Positions 1-12,515 of a stretch of 64,000 nucleotides of DNA are shown piece by piece (the stretch's first letter is position 1; every line of letters begins with the position of its first letter). This DNA comes from Antedon bifida. Its lineage: Eukaryota; Echinodermata; Crinoidea; Comatulida; Antedonidae. Position numbers and translations under genes: made by a program. A model generated the notes under the pieces. That model searched no databases, had not been told where the DNA came from, and was given only the letters and a program-made list of their open reading frames with translations. Location: positions 34,040,501 to 34,104,500 of the forward strand of contig OY727094.1 in NCBI GenBank assembly GCA_963402885.1. Direction: 5' to 3'.

Positions 1-1098
1 GGTGTCAGATAGATCATCCCGGAAACTACAGTAATCGCTGAAAATGTTTATCAATAATAAAAACATATTGTACCAAAGATAACTCAAAATAATGCGTAAT
101 ATTTCATTGTTAACTCTAGGCCTACATAGCTATTATTTAAGGTAAGGAGGTGTAGACAAACTGGGGCTATTAAGTATTATAGTGGTAGTACTATATGTGT
201 TATTATACTCTATATTGGACTGTTTGTGATTGAAAAGGTAGGTATAACCAGGGAGTTGTTTAATATAACAAACACTCATCAGTTCTCCACAACAACAGGA
301 GGATGATGTTAACTTATACGTATAGGCCTAGACTCTCTAGACCAGTTGATTTTATCTCGCCTACCCCCCAACGCAACGGCAGATCTAAATACCGTATCCG
401 GATATTCACCCCCTGGACATTTACCCCCCAGAAAACTACCCCCCGGACAACCACCACCTGGACAACTACCCCCTTAGGACAACTACCCCTTTAGGACAAC
501 TACCCCCCGGACAAATACCCCCCGGACAACTACCCCCTTAGGACAACAACCCCTTAGGACAACTACCCCCTGGACAACTACCCCCCGGACAATTACCCCC
601 TAGGAACAACCTGACTCTGCAATAGTGTATAATAGGTAGTTGACCGGGGGGTAGTTATCCTAAGGGGGTAGTTGTCCTAAGGGGGTAGTTGTCCGGGGAG
701 TAGTTGTCCGGGGGGTTGTTATCCTAAGAGGGTAGTTGTCCTAAGGGGGTAGTTGTCCGGGGAGTAGTTGTCCGGGGGGTAGTTGTCCTAAGGGGGTAGT
801 TGTCCTAAGGGGGTAGTTGTCCGGGTGGTAAACATCCGGGGGGTAACTGTCTAGGGGGTAGGTGTCCTAGAACCCTAAATACAGATATAGTACTAATTCA
901 ATATTCTGAAAGAGAAGACTGATTGTGTTTGTCCTTTAATAATGATTAATATTTCAAAATATATAGGCTATATATATCGCATGGCAGTTACTTTTTTGTT
1001 GCATGTTGCTGTAGATTTTGATTTTCATTAATAAATAATAGTGATATATTATTTTGTCATTCATTCTTTTTTTAGGACGTGAAGTAAAAAGTGACAAA
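1..1098. other. gene-free 5' flank of the oxygenase gene
   Basis: No exon-like frame is visible. The stretch is AT-rich apart from the inverted minisatellite at 408-866. A pyrimidine-rich acceptor (ending TTTTTTTAG at 1075) lies 23 bases before the oxygenase start codon, so the 5' UTR is probably spliced and its first exon lies upstream, possibly outside the window. Confidence 0.6.
408..866. repeat. inverted minisatellite (GGACAACTACCCCC units facing their complement)
   Basis: From about 408 to 603 the sequence repeats GGACAACTACCCCC, with variants carrying an extra TTA or C. From about 633 to 866 the same unit is repeated as its complement, GGGGGTAGTTGTCC. The two arrays of roughly 200 bp are separated by only about 30 bp, so a single strand could fold into a long imperfect hairpin. 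Short frames across it are by-products of the repeat. Confidence 0.9.
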
Positions 1099-4000
1099 AT
1101 GATGATAAACATTCTGTGGTGCTTTATTTTCTTCAGTCGCCTACTTTCCATTGACGGACATCCGGAATCATCAGAAGCTTGTGACGCGAAAAATCATGAA
1201 TGCACCAAATTGAACACTGAAAGCTCGAACAGATACCTTCCAGGATTTCAAATGTTTCCTCTTCCCAAACCGTCCAGAGTTTATAAAACAAAGAATAACA
1301 ATTCCAGTACAGCTGGACTTTATGTTTTTGATAATATTTTCAATTTAACAAGTTTGTTAATCTTGGATAGCTACCATCAAGTTGCTGCTAAATGGCGGTA
1401 AATAAAATAATTGCTTATCACAGAGGAAAGCTTTCATCTTTTTAGATTAATTCTTGATAAAAACAGCTTAGTTTTTGCTATGGTGTCTTTTAGTACAAGA
1501 ACTGAGGCTACAACTCAGGAAATAGGTCTGGGTTGTGCCTCTAAGTCTAATTTCACTGCTTGTAAAACCAAAATCTATCGAGTTTGTAACCACAACTCTT
1601 TTAATCCTAATTATGATCATTATTATTTATCATCCAAGCAGATACAGGACTTCCAATGAACACGGTCTTCCACCATGGGTAGCGTCATTAAACCCAAGCA
1701 TGATGTCAAGTACACAGTTTGGAAGAAGACTACATCAAGTCGCTGCATCAGTCAGTGAGAGCACGACAATCAAATTGTCTGAAATTGAGCTCAACATTGT
1801 GAGACGGTAGGAGTCCTGATATTCAGTCTGCAGAAGATGGTTGAAGTCTGAACCACTAAATTATGATCTTTACCTCCCCCTCTTTTTCTTCCTCCTCATC
1901 CTCTTCTTCCTCTTCCTCCTCCTTTTCCTCCTCCTCACAAGCATCAACCAAATGTCATCATAGTTGCTTATCTCAATTAATATAATTCTAATTATTCTCT
2001 AATTTTTCTTTTTCTAGGCAAGACCCTATTAAAGTTGTTTTTGGTAGTGAAATTGCTGGAAATGAGTTCACTGCTGTTTTATACATGAATGAAATATGGA
2101 GAAAGAACGACTATGGAGATGCAATATTCTACGAGAAAGGAGAAGACATGCCACTAGCAAGCATCAAGCCTAAACATGGCCGCTTGTTAATATTTGACAG
2201 CTCAATAGGTGGGTACATTCCTTCATAAATATTCAAGATTTTTTTAGAGAGTTTAGAGACAGTTTAAATTCAATGACAGAACAATCCCTCTTATTCACAG
2301 GTTTCTTGTCTAGGCCTCCTAGTGTCAACTTCAGAGCAGGACAAGTGTTCTTAGTGGCCAGGTTCAGCACCAACAATACGAGGGTAGAAGAAATGCAAGA
2401 ACGTTTTGAGGCAGAGGCTGAAGCCAAGGAAATTAATACAAAAGAACTGTTTCAAAATATGCCCAAGAGTGATTCAAAAATAGATATTGGAAATCATTTT
2501 GTAACGGTACAGAAGTTATTTTAGAATTAATAATAATATATTTAGTTTAAAATGCTGAAAGGTGTACTTTAATAAAGATGGGCAGCATGTTTTTAAAAGT
2601 TTGATTTTGGACTGTTCCATTATTTCATAGGATAAGTTGGGAAGTATTGAGTTGTGTTTTGTGTTGTATTGGTTTAACCAGGTATTTATGCCTTTAATCT
2701 GTATAATTTTTAATTCACACTTGTTTGGTTTTTTTTCCAGAAACACCAGTCATCCAGTGGAAAGCAAATATTGGTATTTGATGATCTTTTTTTGAGTGAA
2801 GATCTTGAAAAGATAAAACATCATGTGTTAAACTATGGTAAATTCTTTTGTTACAGCAAGTTATAGTGAATAGCCTTAATACATATTAAAACAATGAAAA
2901 CAAATCCAGTTTATGTGTAAAATCTGTGTAGTAATGTTTATTTAACTGTCTGTCATATTGTTTTATTTAGGTAGTTATTACTATGACGATAGTTTTGATT
3001 TTGAGAGTGATAACGTGGTTTGGATCGCAGGGTTTTCTGTGGATGAATTTGTGAGCACCCGTTTGTGGCCCATCGTAAAACAGGTGGCTTCATTTTCATC
3101 AGGTAATGTTACTGTACCATGTGATGTCGAAATAAACTACTCTAAGCCTATAGTGCTGCTATGTTTGCCAGGGTAACAAACTTGCAAAAATGTGTTATGT
3201 TTTCCAGGCAAGGATGATTGGTTTCCGTACGATATTTCTTGCAACATGATACGCAACGCTGACAGTACTCGCATCCACGAGGATTGCGAGGACGATGAAG
3301 AAGAGTGGACCTTCCTATTGTATCTGAATTCTGATTGGTCCCCAGATTACTATGGTGAAACTGCATTTTTCGAAACGAAATATGATGACTCAGATTTGAT
3401 CAGCAGTAAGTTTTATAAAATAACTTTATTTATTATTGCTTTACACTACAGTAGAACACTAAAGCTACACTTTATGTGACAAAAAAATGTGATGTGCCCA
3501 TATATAGACATGATGATGTCATCACTACCTACCATATTTAGGCATATCACTACCATACTGTATATATTTTTTGTCCTTTGGGCTGGCCTAATATATCTGG
3601 TTTTCTGGAAAGTCTGCAGTATTTAGAATATGTTTCTAATGGTAAAAAAGAATTTAGGACCATTTGGACCTCAAGAAAGTTTGGTTTGGGAGAGTCTCTG
3701 GTATTGGGAGAGTATCTGGTATTGGGAGACACTCATTCAGTTGTTCATTTTATATAAAAGTGTCCCCATGGCAGGGGGGAATGCCAGTCAACATGTTTTT
3801 AGTGTTGAGGTAATATAATATTTAATAACCATAAGGTTATTGTAATGATAATGATATAGAAGGAAATAAAACCATATGCTGCATTATTTTATTTACATGA
3901 CCTTTATTGTAATTTTTTATCATAACAATGCAGCTGTTTTACCAAAGTATGGTCGAGCCGTAATATTTGAAGGAATTATACCACATTCTGCAAGGCCACC

Positions 4001-5703
4001 AAGTCCTACATTTAATGGAGCAAGGTGAGGAACCAAATTGGCATTGTTAACCCTTTGAAAATACACATACAGTACAATCAAGCTTGTGGCTAAGATTGAG
4101 TGGGGGAGAGGGGGTCATTTTGCCACAACAGTGGGAAAAAATCGTCATGAGCTAGGCTACTGTAGTTAGGCAAATTTACCATTAGGTCAACTTACACTGC
4201 TTAGTATCTCTAATTTGAAAGGGCATTTTAGGAAAAAGCCAGATCCGTTCTAATCCCCCTGGCTACAGTCTTGACAATCAATGCTTAATTAAATAAATAA
4301 CCAGAAATCAAGAAAAACAGAACCTCTTCTAAAACTGATGACCCCTGACCTGCTATATCACTCTTTTTTTTAATCTGTCAGGTTATCATTTGCTGTGAAG
4401 TTGTCCGTTAATGAAAACGTCGCCAGGAACAAGATTTTTTCCCAAACTATAGTCCATGAGTTAGGGTTACACCAAGCTGCACTCAACATACTGAAGAAAC
4501 ATGATGTAAGATATAGATCGTGATTAGTGATAATATTGTTATTAGATAATATTATGACAGTAGCGTAAACCTAAGGACCATCACATGTGCAGTACAATGC
4601 AACTACCAGGCGTTAGATACCCACTTAGGAGTGCTAAACCAAGGGCCTTCACCCCCTAGGTTATGCCACTGATACTGATGTGCAAGTGTGATATATACAT
4701 ATATATATCCAATAACAAATAAGTAAAAAACAACAATTCAGTTAGCAATGACAGATTGAGACAAATTACTTGGTAAAGGGCTAAATCAAGTAAATAACAA
4801 ATGGCAGGAGGTTTGAGAAACTGTATTTCTTCAATCATTCGTAAATTGCCCAATATGTTACGCTACTGAGGGGACACCTTCGGCACACAATCCTCTAATA
4901 CCAGTGTCTCTTTAATAGTTCAGTGGTACACCAGAAAGTGTCCCCTCAATATGATTGGTTCTACTGAAGTAATAATAACTTTATTTTATGAAATATTATT
5001 TATTTTTTAAAAGTGTCTAAAAAACATACTTATAAACTTATATACTCCTAAAATATGTTATTATTGTTGCTTAGAAACCAGAATTTGAATCATCATACGT
5101 AAACAGTTTGTTGGCAAATATCGATGAACAAAGAATGGTTGACTGGCGTCTGGCCGAGTATTCATTTCGAGGAGTAACGACTGACAATATAGTACAGTAT
5201 TCTAGTGACGAAGAGGAAGACGATTTAGGAGAAGATGATGAAGGTACTGATGTTTGATTTTATTTTCTCAGAAAAAATTGTATTTTTTTTAGGGAAATAT
5301 GGTTCAAACTAAAATGTATAAAGCAAAAACCATGTACTGTATTTGTTTGTGTACTTCTTAAATGACACCCTCCACCCCAACCCTCTAAAAAAAAAGACAT
5401 TTATAATGGCACCCTTACTATGGACTTGCTTAAAGTGCTTTATACCTCCTAAGTACTTTTTAGAACCTAAATTGTGAAAACCACTATAAACATGTACATC
5501 TCTATATATTTTGTGCTTAAAATTGCTAATTTTCTTTTTTTTTAGATTATCAAGTCTATAAAGAAAGAAAAGATTTTTTGGAAAATTTGCTCAATAAAAT
5601 AGAAGATGATACCGATGAGTTAAAAAATCACTTTGATGAGTATTGGAAAAAATTTATGAACTTTGAGATGGAATATGCAGAAAAGATTTTAAAGATCCTC
5701 TAA
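1099..5703 (+). CDS. secreted tandem 2OG-Fe(II) oxygenase-like protein, 610 aa, 11 exons
   Basis: Coding exons: 1099-1397, 1639-1806, 2018-2208, 2301-2506, 2741-2837, 2971-3102, 3208-3405, 3934-4024, 4382-4505, 5075-5243, 5546-5703. All junctions are GT-AG with matching phase. The start is the first of two adjacent ATGs, followed by a hydrophobic signal peptide (ILWCFIFFSRLL). Two homologous modules follow. Module 2 (about residues 300-470) has the oxygenase pattern: H388-E-D390, distal H448, and R461 in GARLSFAV. Module 1 (about 70-245) aligns with it (GRLLIFDSS against GRAVIFEGI, then RPPS in both), but has V163 and G165 at the HxD positions, F221 for the distal His and Q234 for the Arg. 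The tail is acidic (EEEDDLGEDDE), then coiled-coil-like. No KDEL-type ending is present. Family knowledge predicts Fe(II)- and 2-oxoglutarate-dependent hydroxylation by module 2; the substrate is unknown. The closest named family is not certain. Confidence 0.85.
1873..1936 (+). repeat. pure pyrimidine tract in oxygenase intron 2
   Basis: About 64 bases of almost uninterrupted C and T (CCTCCTCATCCTCTTCTTCC type) in the intron between exons 2 and 3. Such homopyrimidine tracts can form triplex (H-DNA) structures. It is too far from the acceptor at 2017 to be its own polypyrimidine tract. Confidence 0.7.
3462..3560. mobile_element. MITE family 1, partial copy 1
   Basis: Contains TGTGATGTGCCCATATATAG, then the GACATGATGATGTCAT centre and CACTACCATA units typical of the family. 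Both termini are eroded. It lies in intron 7 of the oxygenase gene. Confidence 0.65.
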
Positions 5704-6618
5704 GCAAGTTAAACTGTCCACAACAGAACGACCTAAACTTACACCTTCTGCTTAGTATGCAGATGCCCTACCATTAGACCATGGTATGGTACTTATTTTG
5801 AGAGTATTTTTAAAATTAATAAAAAACTTCTAACATTCCATATATGTTTTTTCTACGGACAATTTGAAACACTATTTTAATTGTATTGGTAGCGTATGAA
5901 CTATAGGTGTATCATATGAGAACTTTACCTTTTGTCACTTTTTATTTTCTATATGGTGTTTTGAAAATTAAATTATTTTCTTTTTGTGTCAGAATATTTA
6001 AATTGCCAATTAAACTTTCATTATTAAAAAAGTTGTTTTCTGTTTTTTTGAGAATTGACTTTATATTCAGCTAATCTAATATCTTTATTAAACAGTTCAA
6101 CTCAAAAGTTATCTTATTTTAGCTGCCAAAATCATTGTATCCCTAGCGCTACCCTTGTGGATCCACCCATGTCTTATATACAGTACTATTCATCACATGG
6201 GTCTTTGTTTAAATGCAAACAGATGAAATTTGGATTAAACACTGAAACAAAACAAACAACAGCCACAACGCAGCGCTTTATCAGGAGGTGCATTTATTTA
6301 CAAAAGGACCAGGAAAAGGAAACGCCTTCTGCAATTAAACCAGAATCCTTAGCACTGACCTTTTTTTAAAATATATACATAAAAATATCTTAAATGTAAT
6401 TTGATTCATTTTAACAAAATAAAGTTTTCTATACTGCAATCATTCATTTTAAAAATAAACAGACATTTTTTCAACAAATGTTTCTGCGGCACAGTTTAGT
6501 TTTTATACCATAAATAAGTCAGTTATCTACAATAAAAATGTACACATTAGAAGCAAGGTGTCAAATCCAAGTTAGTTATATACTTATTACCAATGGGAAA
6601 TTTGTTTTCGCCACTGAA
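5704..6618. other. convergent intergenic region with poly(A) signals
   Basis: This separates the oxygenase gene from the LRR gene, which run toward each other. AATAAA on the plus strand near 5818 and again near 6417 can serve the oxygenase transcript. TTTATT near 6293 reads AATAAA on the minus strand and can serve the LRR transcript. The 104-codon open frame at 6055-6369 has no recognisable protein features and is taken as chance. Confidence 0.5.
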
Positions 6619-8947
6619 TCATGAGACAATACATCCTCTAGCGGGCGTATCGAGTTCTTCGAACTCTTCCAGGTCAGAAGCTAGTCTTGGTATACCGTCC
6701 AATTCTTCAAGATGTGGTAAGCTCTTAAAAACCCTTGAAACAATAAAATGAACACAATCAGCATTGAAAAAGATACTAAGTTAGAATAGGGCAATGATAA
6801 ACACAATGTGTTCCCTTGAGTTCTGTCTACACTATCAAACTATTTTGACAAAAAAAAGTGTGATGTGCCCAAATATGGTAGTGATATGCTTAAATATGGT
6901 AGTGATATGACATCAGCATGTCCATATATGGGCACATCACATTTTTTTTTTCACATCTTCATTTTATCGATTCTTTTTATGGGATAATCCAGAAAATTTA
7001 AATCAAATAAATGTTTATTAAATGTTATACCTTTTTCTGTAATTGTCAATAAATGTGCATGGATTCCTTCTAAGATCAAGACTCTTGAGTTCTTTTCCTC
7101 CGATAGATCCAATGCCATCCAAGGTCACAACGGAATTGTCTGGTGCAAGAAGGGTCGTCACTTTGTGACACTTGGGAAATTTGGAGAAACTTTGAAAGTA
7201 ATTCTCACTGAGGTTCAACACTTGGCAACTGTGAAAATAGGAGTTAGGTTGATTTGGAGTTAATATTGAGATGTATTCTAAGGGACCATGTTAAAATTAT
7301 TCTACTGCAGTAACTGCATTTTTGTTTACTATTTAACCTGTTTACACAATTATGTAGCAGGTTTTTGTGGGTAAGCATCCACACTGTTTACTGTAGTGAC
7401 TAACTAGAAACCTCTATTTCAACAAACTGAAATCATACATTACTGCAGTAAATCAAATCTGGTTACTGCAGTAACTGCATTAAACTCTGTCTACACTATC
7501 AAACTGTATTTGACAAAAAAATGTAGTGTGCCCATATATGGACATGATGATGTCGTATCACTACCATATATAAGCATATCACTACCATAATTGGGCACGT
7601 CACACTTTTTTTGTCAAACTACAGTCTGATAGTGTAGACAGAGCTAAACAAAAGTGCTAATTGTCTTCAAAAATATAAATTAAAGTAAAATATATAAATG
7701 TGTGTGGACAAGGATTATCCCCTAGGCTTACTAACACAGGGCAATGCTAATCACAAGGCAATTTTAAGTTCAATGTCAAAGGTCAGGTATACATACACAG
7801 GGAATTTTATTGAGTGCATATCTTGCAGACTATTGTGGATCAGCGTTATCTTTTCGGCTCTTATCAATCTTTTCATAATTCCGTTAAATGTTTCCAGTTG
7901 GTATGGATGTCCCAGATCTTGAAAGGACAAGTTAACATTCTGAAAGAAAGTGAATTTATATTTAGAACTTACAATTGGACCAACATGGTGACATTAAAGA
8001 GATAGCTTTTACTCGTCACATCACAATATTTTTTTCTATTGTAAAGATATATTTTTAGGATTTCAAAATGTCTGACAATTAACACAACCTACTTTTATAT
8101 CAATTGATTAGGAAATTTGGAGAATGGATATATAATCCATTCTTCTTTGCATGCTAAAGCTGCCCTGAATTCTTTTTTTGCATGCTACAGCTGCCCTGGA
8201 TTATTTTATGCATGCTGCTGCCCTGTATATTTTTATGCATGCTACGGCTGCCCTGGATTATTTTATGCATGCTACGGCTGCCCTGGATTATTTTATGCAT
8301 GCTACGGCTGCCCTGGATTATTTTATGCATGCTACATCTGCCCTGGAATCTATTTGAATGCTACGGCTGCCCTGTATTATTTTATGCATGCTACAGCTGC
8401 CCTGTATTATTTTATGCATGCTATGGCTGCCCTGGATTATTTTGTGCATGCTACGGCTGCCCTGGATTATTTTTTGCATGCTACATCTGCCCTGGATATC
8501 CCATTTTTTTAGGTTTTTAAAAACAACCTGTTGTACATACCACTGCATTTTCCCAGTCTTCTGTTTGTGATTGATAATTTTTCCGTGCCATTCCTTTCAT
8601 TCCATGATAAAGTTTTCTCCCATGCTCATCTTCCGTCTTGTAGAATTCTTGTTCTTTTTGCTCGGGACCTTTCCGCACACGTGGGTTGTGCAACTGCGTG
8701 CCTTGAATTTCATTTTCTCGCATGTCATGCCAAACTGCATAACGATAGAGTCGGGACGGCAGCTTTAAAACAACAGAAATGTATTATTTACAAATCAATT
8801 ATGAATGATGAGACAAATAAATACAATATTTTTTTGGTTAAATCTTACCTTGGATGAATTCGTTTCAGTCTGTTGTACTGCCCCCTGTTGCCCCGACGGT
8901 TTCAGAACCGGTACTCCAATTTCGGCATTAGTGCCTTCATCAAGCAT
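6619..8947 (-). CDS. small leucine-rich-repeat protein, 258 aa, 5 exons
   Basis: Coding exons in transcript order: 8947-8849, 8762-8541, 7939-7797, 7228-7031, 6733-6619. Every splice phase matches (0, 0, 2, 2). The first about 107 residues are polar and basic, with no recognised domain. Residues 108-240 hold degenerate LRRs: KITLIHNSLQDM, then CQVLNLSENYFQSF, then ELKSLDLRRNPCTF. They end in a cap-like NYRKRVFKSLPHLEELDGI, which resembles the C-terminal LRR cap of ANP32/U2A-type proteins. A short acidic tail follows (DLEEFEELDTPARGCIVS). There is no signal peptide or membrane segment, so it is probably an intracellular binding protein. I do not recognise the specific orthologue. Intron 2 carries the 30-bp minisatellite and introns 3 and 4 carry MITEs. 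Confidence 0.8.
6821..6960. mobile_element. MITE family 1, copy 2
   Basis: The left terminus CTGTCTACACTATCAAAC is clear. The interior has two ATATGGTAGTGATATG units and CATGTCCATATATGGGCACA. The right terminus is lost. It lies in intron 4 of the LRR gene. Confidence 0.75.
7483..7646. mobile_element. MITE family 1, copy 3
   Basis: Full-length: ACTCTGTCTACACTATCAAA at the left and GATAGTGTAGACAGAGCT at the right. The internal inverted ATATCACTACCATA units are present. It lies in intron 3 of the LRR gene. Confidence 0.85.
8148..8500. repeat. 30-bp minisatellite, 12 copies, in LRR gene intron 2
   Basis: The unit has the form CATGCTACGGCTGCCCTG followed by GATTATTTTATG. Twelve copies of the CTGCCCTG core occur, with small variants (ACAG, ACAT, ATGG before it) and partial indels. 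Because 30 is a multiple of three, several frames on both strands stay open, giving spurious cysteine-rich open frames. The array lies between exons 2 and 3 of the LRR gene. Confidence 0.93.
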
Positions 8948-11065
8948 CTTCTCACTGTGTTGATAAATAAACAAAATCCAAACATAAACATTTCATATTT
9001 GATGGCACTGTTTCCTGCACTGTTTTCTGTTTTCAACAAAAACAACATTTTGTGTACATTTTTAATATCTATATTAAATTTGTGGGATTACAATCTCAAT
9101 TGAGGCAAAAATTTGATTCAAAATTTTTTTTGTATTTATTGGAATGCTAAAATACTAAATCTGGCAGAAATGGTACATTATGGTACTTATGGCGCGCCAT
9201 ACACATTGACGTTCCATAAATAACGATCATCATCATTCAGCGGACATCCTTCCTTGTTTGTCAACAGTCAATACAGTTTCCTATACCTCCATGCCTAGAC
9301 TTGCTAGGCCTACGATCTCACCTTCCTCCAGACTAAATTCATGTTCTCCAATTTCAATAATCAAGCAAATTCTAACAACTTAAAACATTTGATATTTAAA
9401 AACTGGTCGTATCTATCAAGTTATTGCTAGTAGCAAGGCCTATCCATTTTTAAAACTTTAAGTACGCACTTACCCACCACCACCAACCATATTGAGTCTA
9501 TTCTGACGTCATGTTGCCAGGCCAATATACAACAATCGATTTGCACGCTTGAGAGAACACAGTGTAATATCGTTCATTCATATCATTACGATCCTATTCT
9601 GAATGTATTGCATGCGTGTCGTAGCCGCAGACAATAATTTAATTAGGTTATATGCATTATGACGAACTAGTAATGTTCAATTGTTTTATCACCTTGTGCT
9701 ATAATTGTATTAGTTTGAAGTACTCGACAAAGTTCTCACGGTCTCCGGTTCAAATCCAATATAGCTCCATTATTATATTGTCGTATTTTAATAAGCAGTG
9801 TTGTTAAACCTTCACCATCTTTTTAGGATCTCTCGCTATCAAAAATGATCGCAACTGCGTCTTTGACATTTAGTGTGTGAGCTTGCAATGTGCGTTATTT
9901 CAATTCATTCACATTTTATTTGAAACTTGCATGTGCGTTATTTCGGCGTTCCATACCTGAATGTAAAAACAGCGCTACACCTTTCAAACAATTCCAAAAC
10001 CTTGAAGTTGACGTGATGTGATGTTAATTAATGTGTAGGACCTATCCCTTTATTTTCTCCTCCGAGAACCTTGTGAGAATAAAGACAATGTAATCCCTGA
10101 AATCGATTGACCTCGCGGGTAATTGTTGACACCTGTTGGAAGAGAATACCTCACCTGTGCTCACCTTTAGTCAATCATCCTCCGCATGCTGACCTTGTAC
10201 GAATCATTGCACGAAGTGTATACAGTACCCCTTACATAAATGTAGTCAATAATACAGCCTTGGGTCCCACAACATTATATTCATCTCCGTGACTTGGTTC
10301 CCATTTGGACTTCGCGCAAAATGTTTGCGAGGACCACAGTTGGACGATCCGGTGTGAGAGGCAAACTTTACAAGAACTAGGGTAGGTTCTAAGTGCTACA
10401 CTTTTATCTTGAATATAATTATATATTCATCGGACTTTTCTATTATTTGATGGTAGTCGCCGCTTTTTAATGTTGAAGTTTTAAATTCTATTCATTTAAT
10501 AGCTTTCTTAATGAATGTATTATCTCAAGCTTTTCGCAATTGCACAATTAGTAGCGGGATAGGGGGTGGGGGTGCGAGGTGTGTAAGTGTTATGCGCTAG
10601 GGTAATTTAAATTTAAAGCACTAACTTTTGGTACGGTATTACTGTACTATTAGATGCCAAAACCGACATTGAGGTGAAAAGGGTATGTCCTACATATTAA
10701 TGAACTTCAGATATTTTAAACTCGACACTCAATTTACCATTCAACACGCAAAACGTATGCGTATAGTCTTGCAACCCCCTGTTGTATTCAAAGGTCATAA
10801 AACATAAAGAGACAACAACAGAGGATCTGCTGGCGAGACGTCGAGTATCTGTTTCACATTCCGCGCGAGTTTAAATATACCCGTCACTTTCTCGTTGCTT
10901 ACAACGGTGTGAGGCAGCAGCGCTTCATACACAAGGAAAACATTAACGTATTGAGGCATTCCACGCCAGCTAGTTAATTACCCATAAACATTAAGGACAT
11001 TTTTAATTTATACGCCAGGTTTGAAATAATTAAATGGAAGGATAGTTATCGTCTGCGTGCTCAAC
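8948..11065. other. divergent intergenic region between the LRR and claudin-like genes
   Basis: The two genes point away from each other, so both promoters should lie here. A CpG-bearing stretch around 9500-9650 and another around 10070-10400 are the least AT-rich parts. A possible 5' UTR exon for the claudin-like gene may end near 10382 (ACTAGG followed by GTAGGT); this is a guess. No other gene is seen. Confidence 0.45.
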
Positions 11066-11144
11066 ATGGAACAAGAGGCGAACATTGTTACAACTACTAT
11101 CTGGAAACCATATAAAGCAATAGCGTACATTCTTCTGTGGATTG

Positions 11145-11935
11145 TAGTCCAAGAGCATTAGGGTTTGACCCGGACATTTCTGGTAACAAGCTAATTTTTT
11201 CAGGAAAGGTCCAGAACTATGATTGGAACATCATACTAAAAGTCCTGAAAAATCCTCCTTGTGCTCTCCGAGAAATCCAAGATGGCGTCCAAAATGGCTG
11301 CCATTTTAATTAGTCTATAACTTTGTAACCGCTTGTCGTAGAGTATTGATTTTGGTGTCAAATAGTTCACAATATATACATTCCTATTTGCTCTAACAGA
11401 AAAGTTTGTCAAAAAATGGCCGCTACTACAGTTTCTGGCAGTTTGACCTTTGACCTGGTCTTATCATATCTCGGTAATGGCTTGTCATAGAGAATTGAGA
11501 TTAGGCCCAAATTGTTCAGAACATGCATATTTTTATTTGGTGTAATGAAATATTTTATCCCAAAATGACCGGAAGTGAGGTTATTGACCTCTTATTGACC
11601 TATTCATATATCTTTTACAGTATCTCAAGAAACATTTGTCGTATAGCGTTACTTTTGGTGTCAAATTGTTTAGAACATATACATTTCTATTTAGTCTAAT
11701 TGAACAGTTTGCCCTAAAATGCTCGGAAGTAAGTTAATTTATTGAAAATTTTAAAAATCGCAGAGTATATGAATACTGTAGATAAAATCAAAATTAATGT
11801 TTTAACTAAAAACTTAAACTAAAACATGTTTTGGGCATAGCACATCATCAAGGTAAAGTGAATTGTTACAAAAAGAAAATATTAAGTCAATAACTTACAA
11901 AGAATAACTGTTGTCAGTGGCTAATCAAAGTTGGT
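11145..11935 (+). repeat. left terminal inverted repeat of the 3.44-kb element
   Basis: Complement of 13810-14587. It includes CCCGGACATTTCTGGTAACA near the tip and GTGGCTAATCAAAGTTGG near the inner end. Near 11850 it carries the complement of the CCTGATGATGTGCTATGCCC motif seen in the right repeat. Confidence 0.85.
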
Positions 11936-12515
11936 TTAATTAAACAAAAAAATGGGTTATTCTGCAACAAGTGTTACATTTTATTGGGTATGAACTATAC
12001 TAGACAAGAAAAAAACCAAAATAATCATTTATTTAACTTTGATAGAACAAAGAATATCGGTAACTCTTGTTACAAAAAATGGACATGACCAAAAAAAAGG
12101 GACACGTTAATTGAAATTCTCATACTAGTTATGGTTGAAAAGTTATTGCTACAAAATGTCACCCAATATGTAGATGTCATGAATACATTTTAAATGCTTT
12201 ATTCGTCTGTAACTCGTGTTTATTATTAGTGCTTTTGTTGAAATCACGTCGTTATTTTCTTCATATTTTCAGAAATATTATAGAAATTACGATAATTATT
12301 TTTGTTCATAGAAGTATAACTTTTATGTAATTTAGGGAATGTATAGACTTTATGATACTGTGAGAATGACATTTTCAGGTCATACATTTCGCATGGAAAT
12401 GCCCAATTGGCAAACACTATGTACATGGCATATATTATACTCCGGATTGTCAAAAACAAATGTTAAAGACCATTTTATTTGTAAAAATAATGCATTTTGA
12501 AACATGAAACCAGGT

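Noticed and set aside
8117..8548. Cysteine-rich open frames on both strands
   Set aside because: They are produced by the 30-bp minisatellite and carry no independent start, splice or family evidence.
9511..9525. A second X-box near the LRR gene (GTTGCCAGGCCAAT)
   Set aside because: The right half lacks the AAC ending required by the consensus.
9735..9775. A tRNA B box (GGTTCAAATCC)
   Set aside because: No A box at the required distance upstream and no acceptor-stem pairing.
10321..10380. 19-codon frame starting ATGTTTGCGAGG as a micropeptide gene
   Set aside because: Too short and unsupported; more likely part of a 5' UTR or chance sequence.
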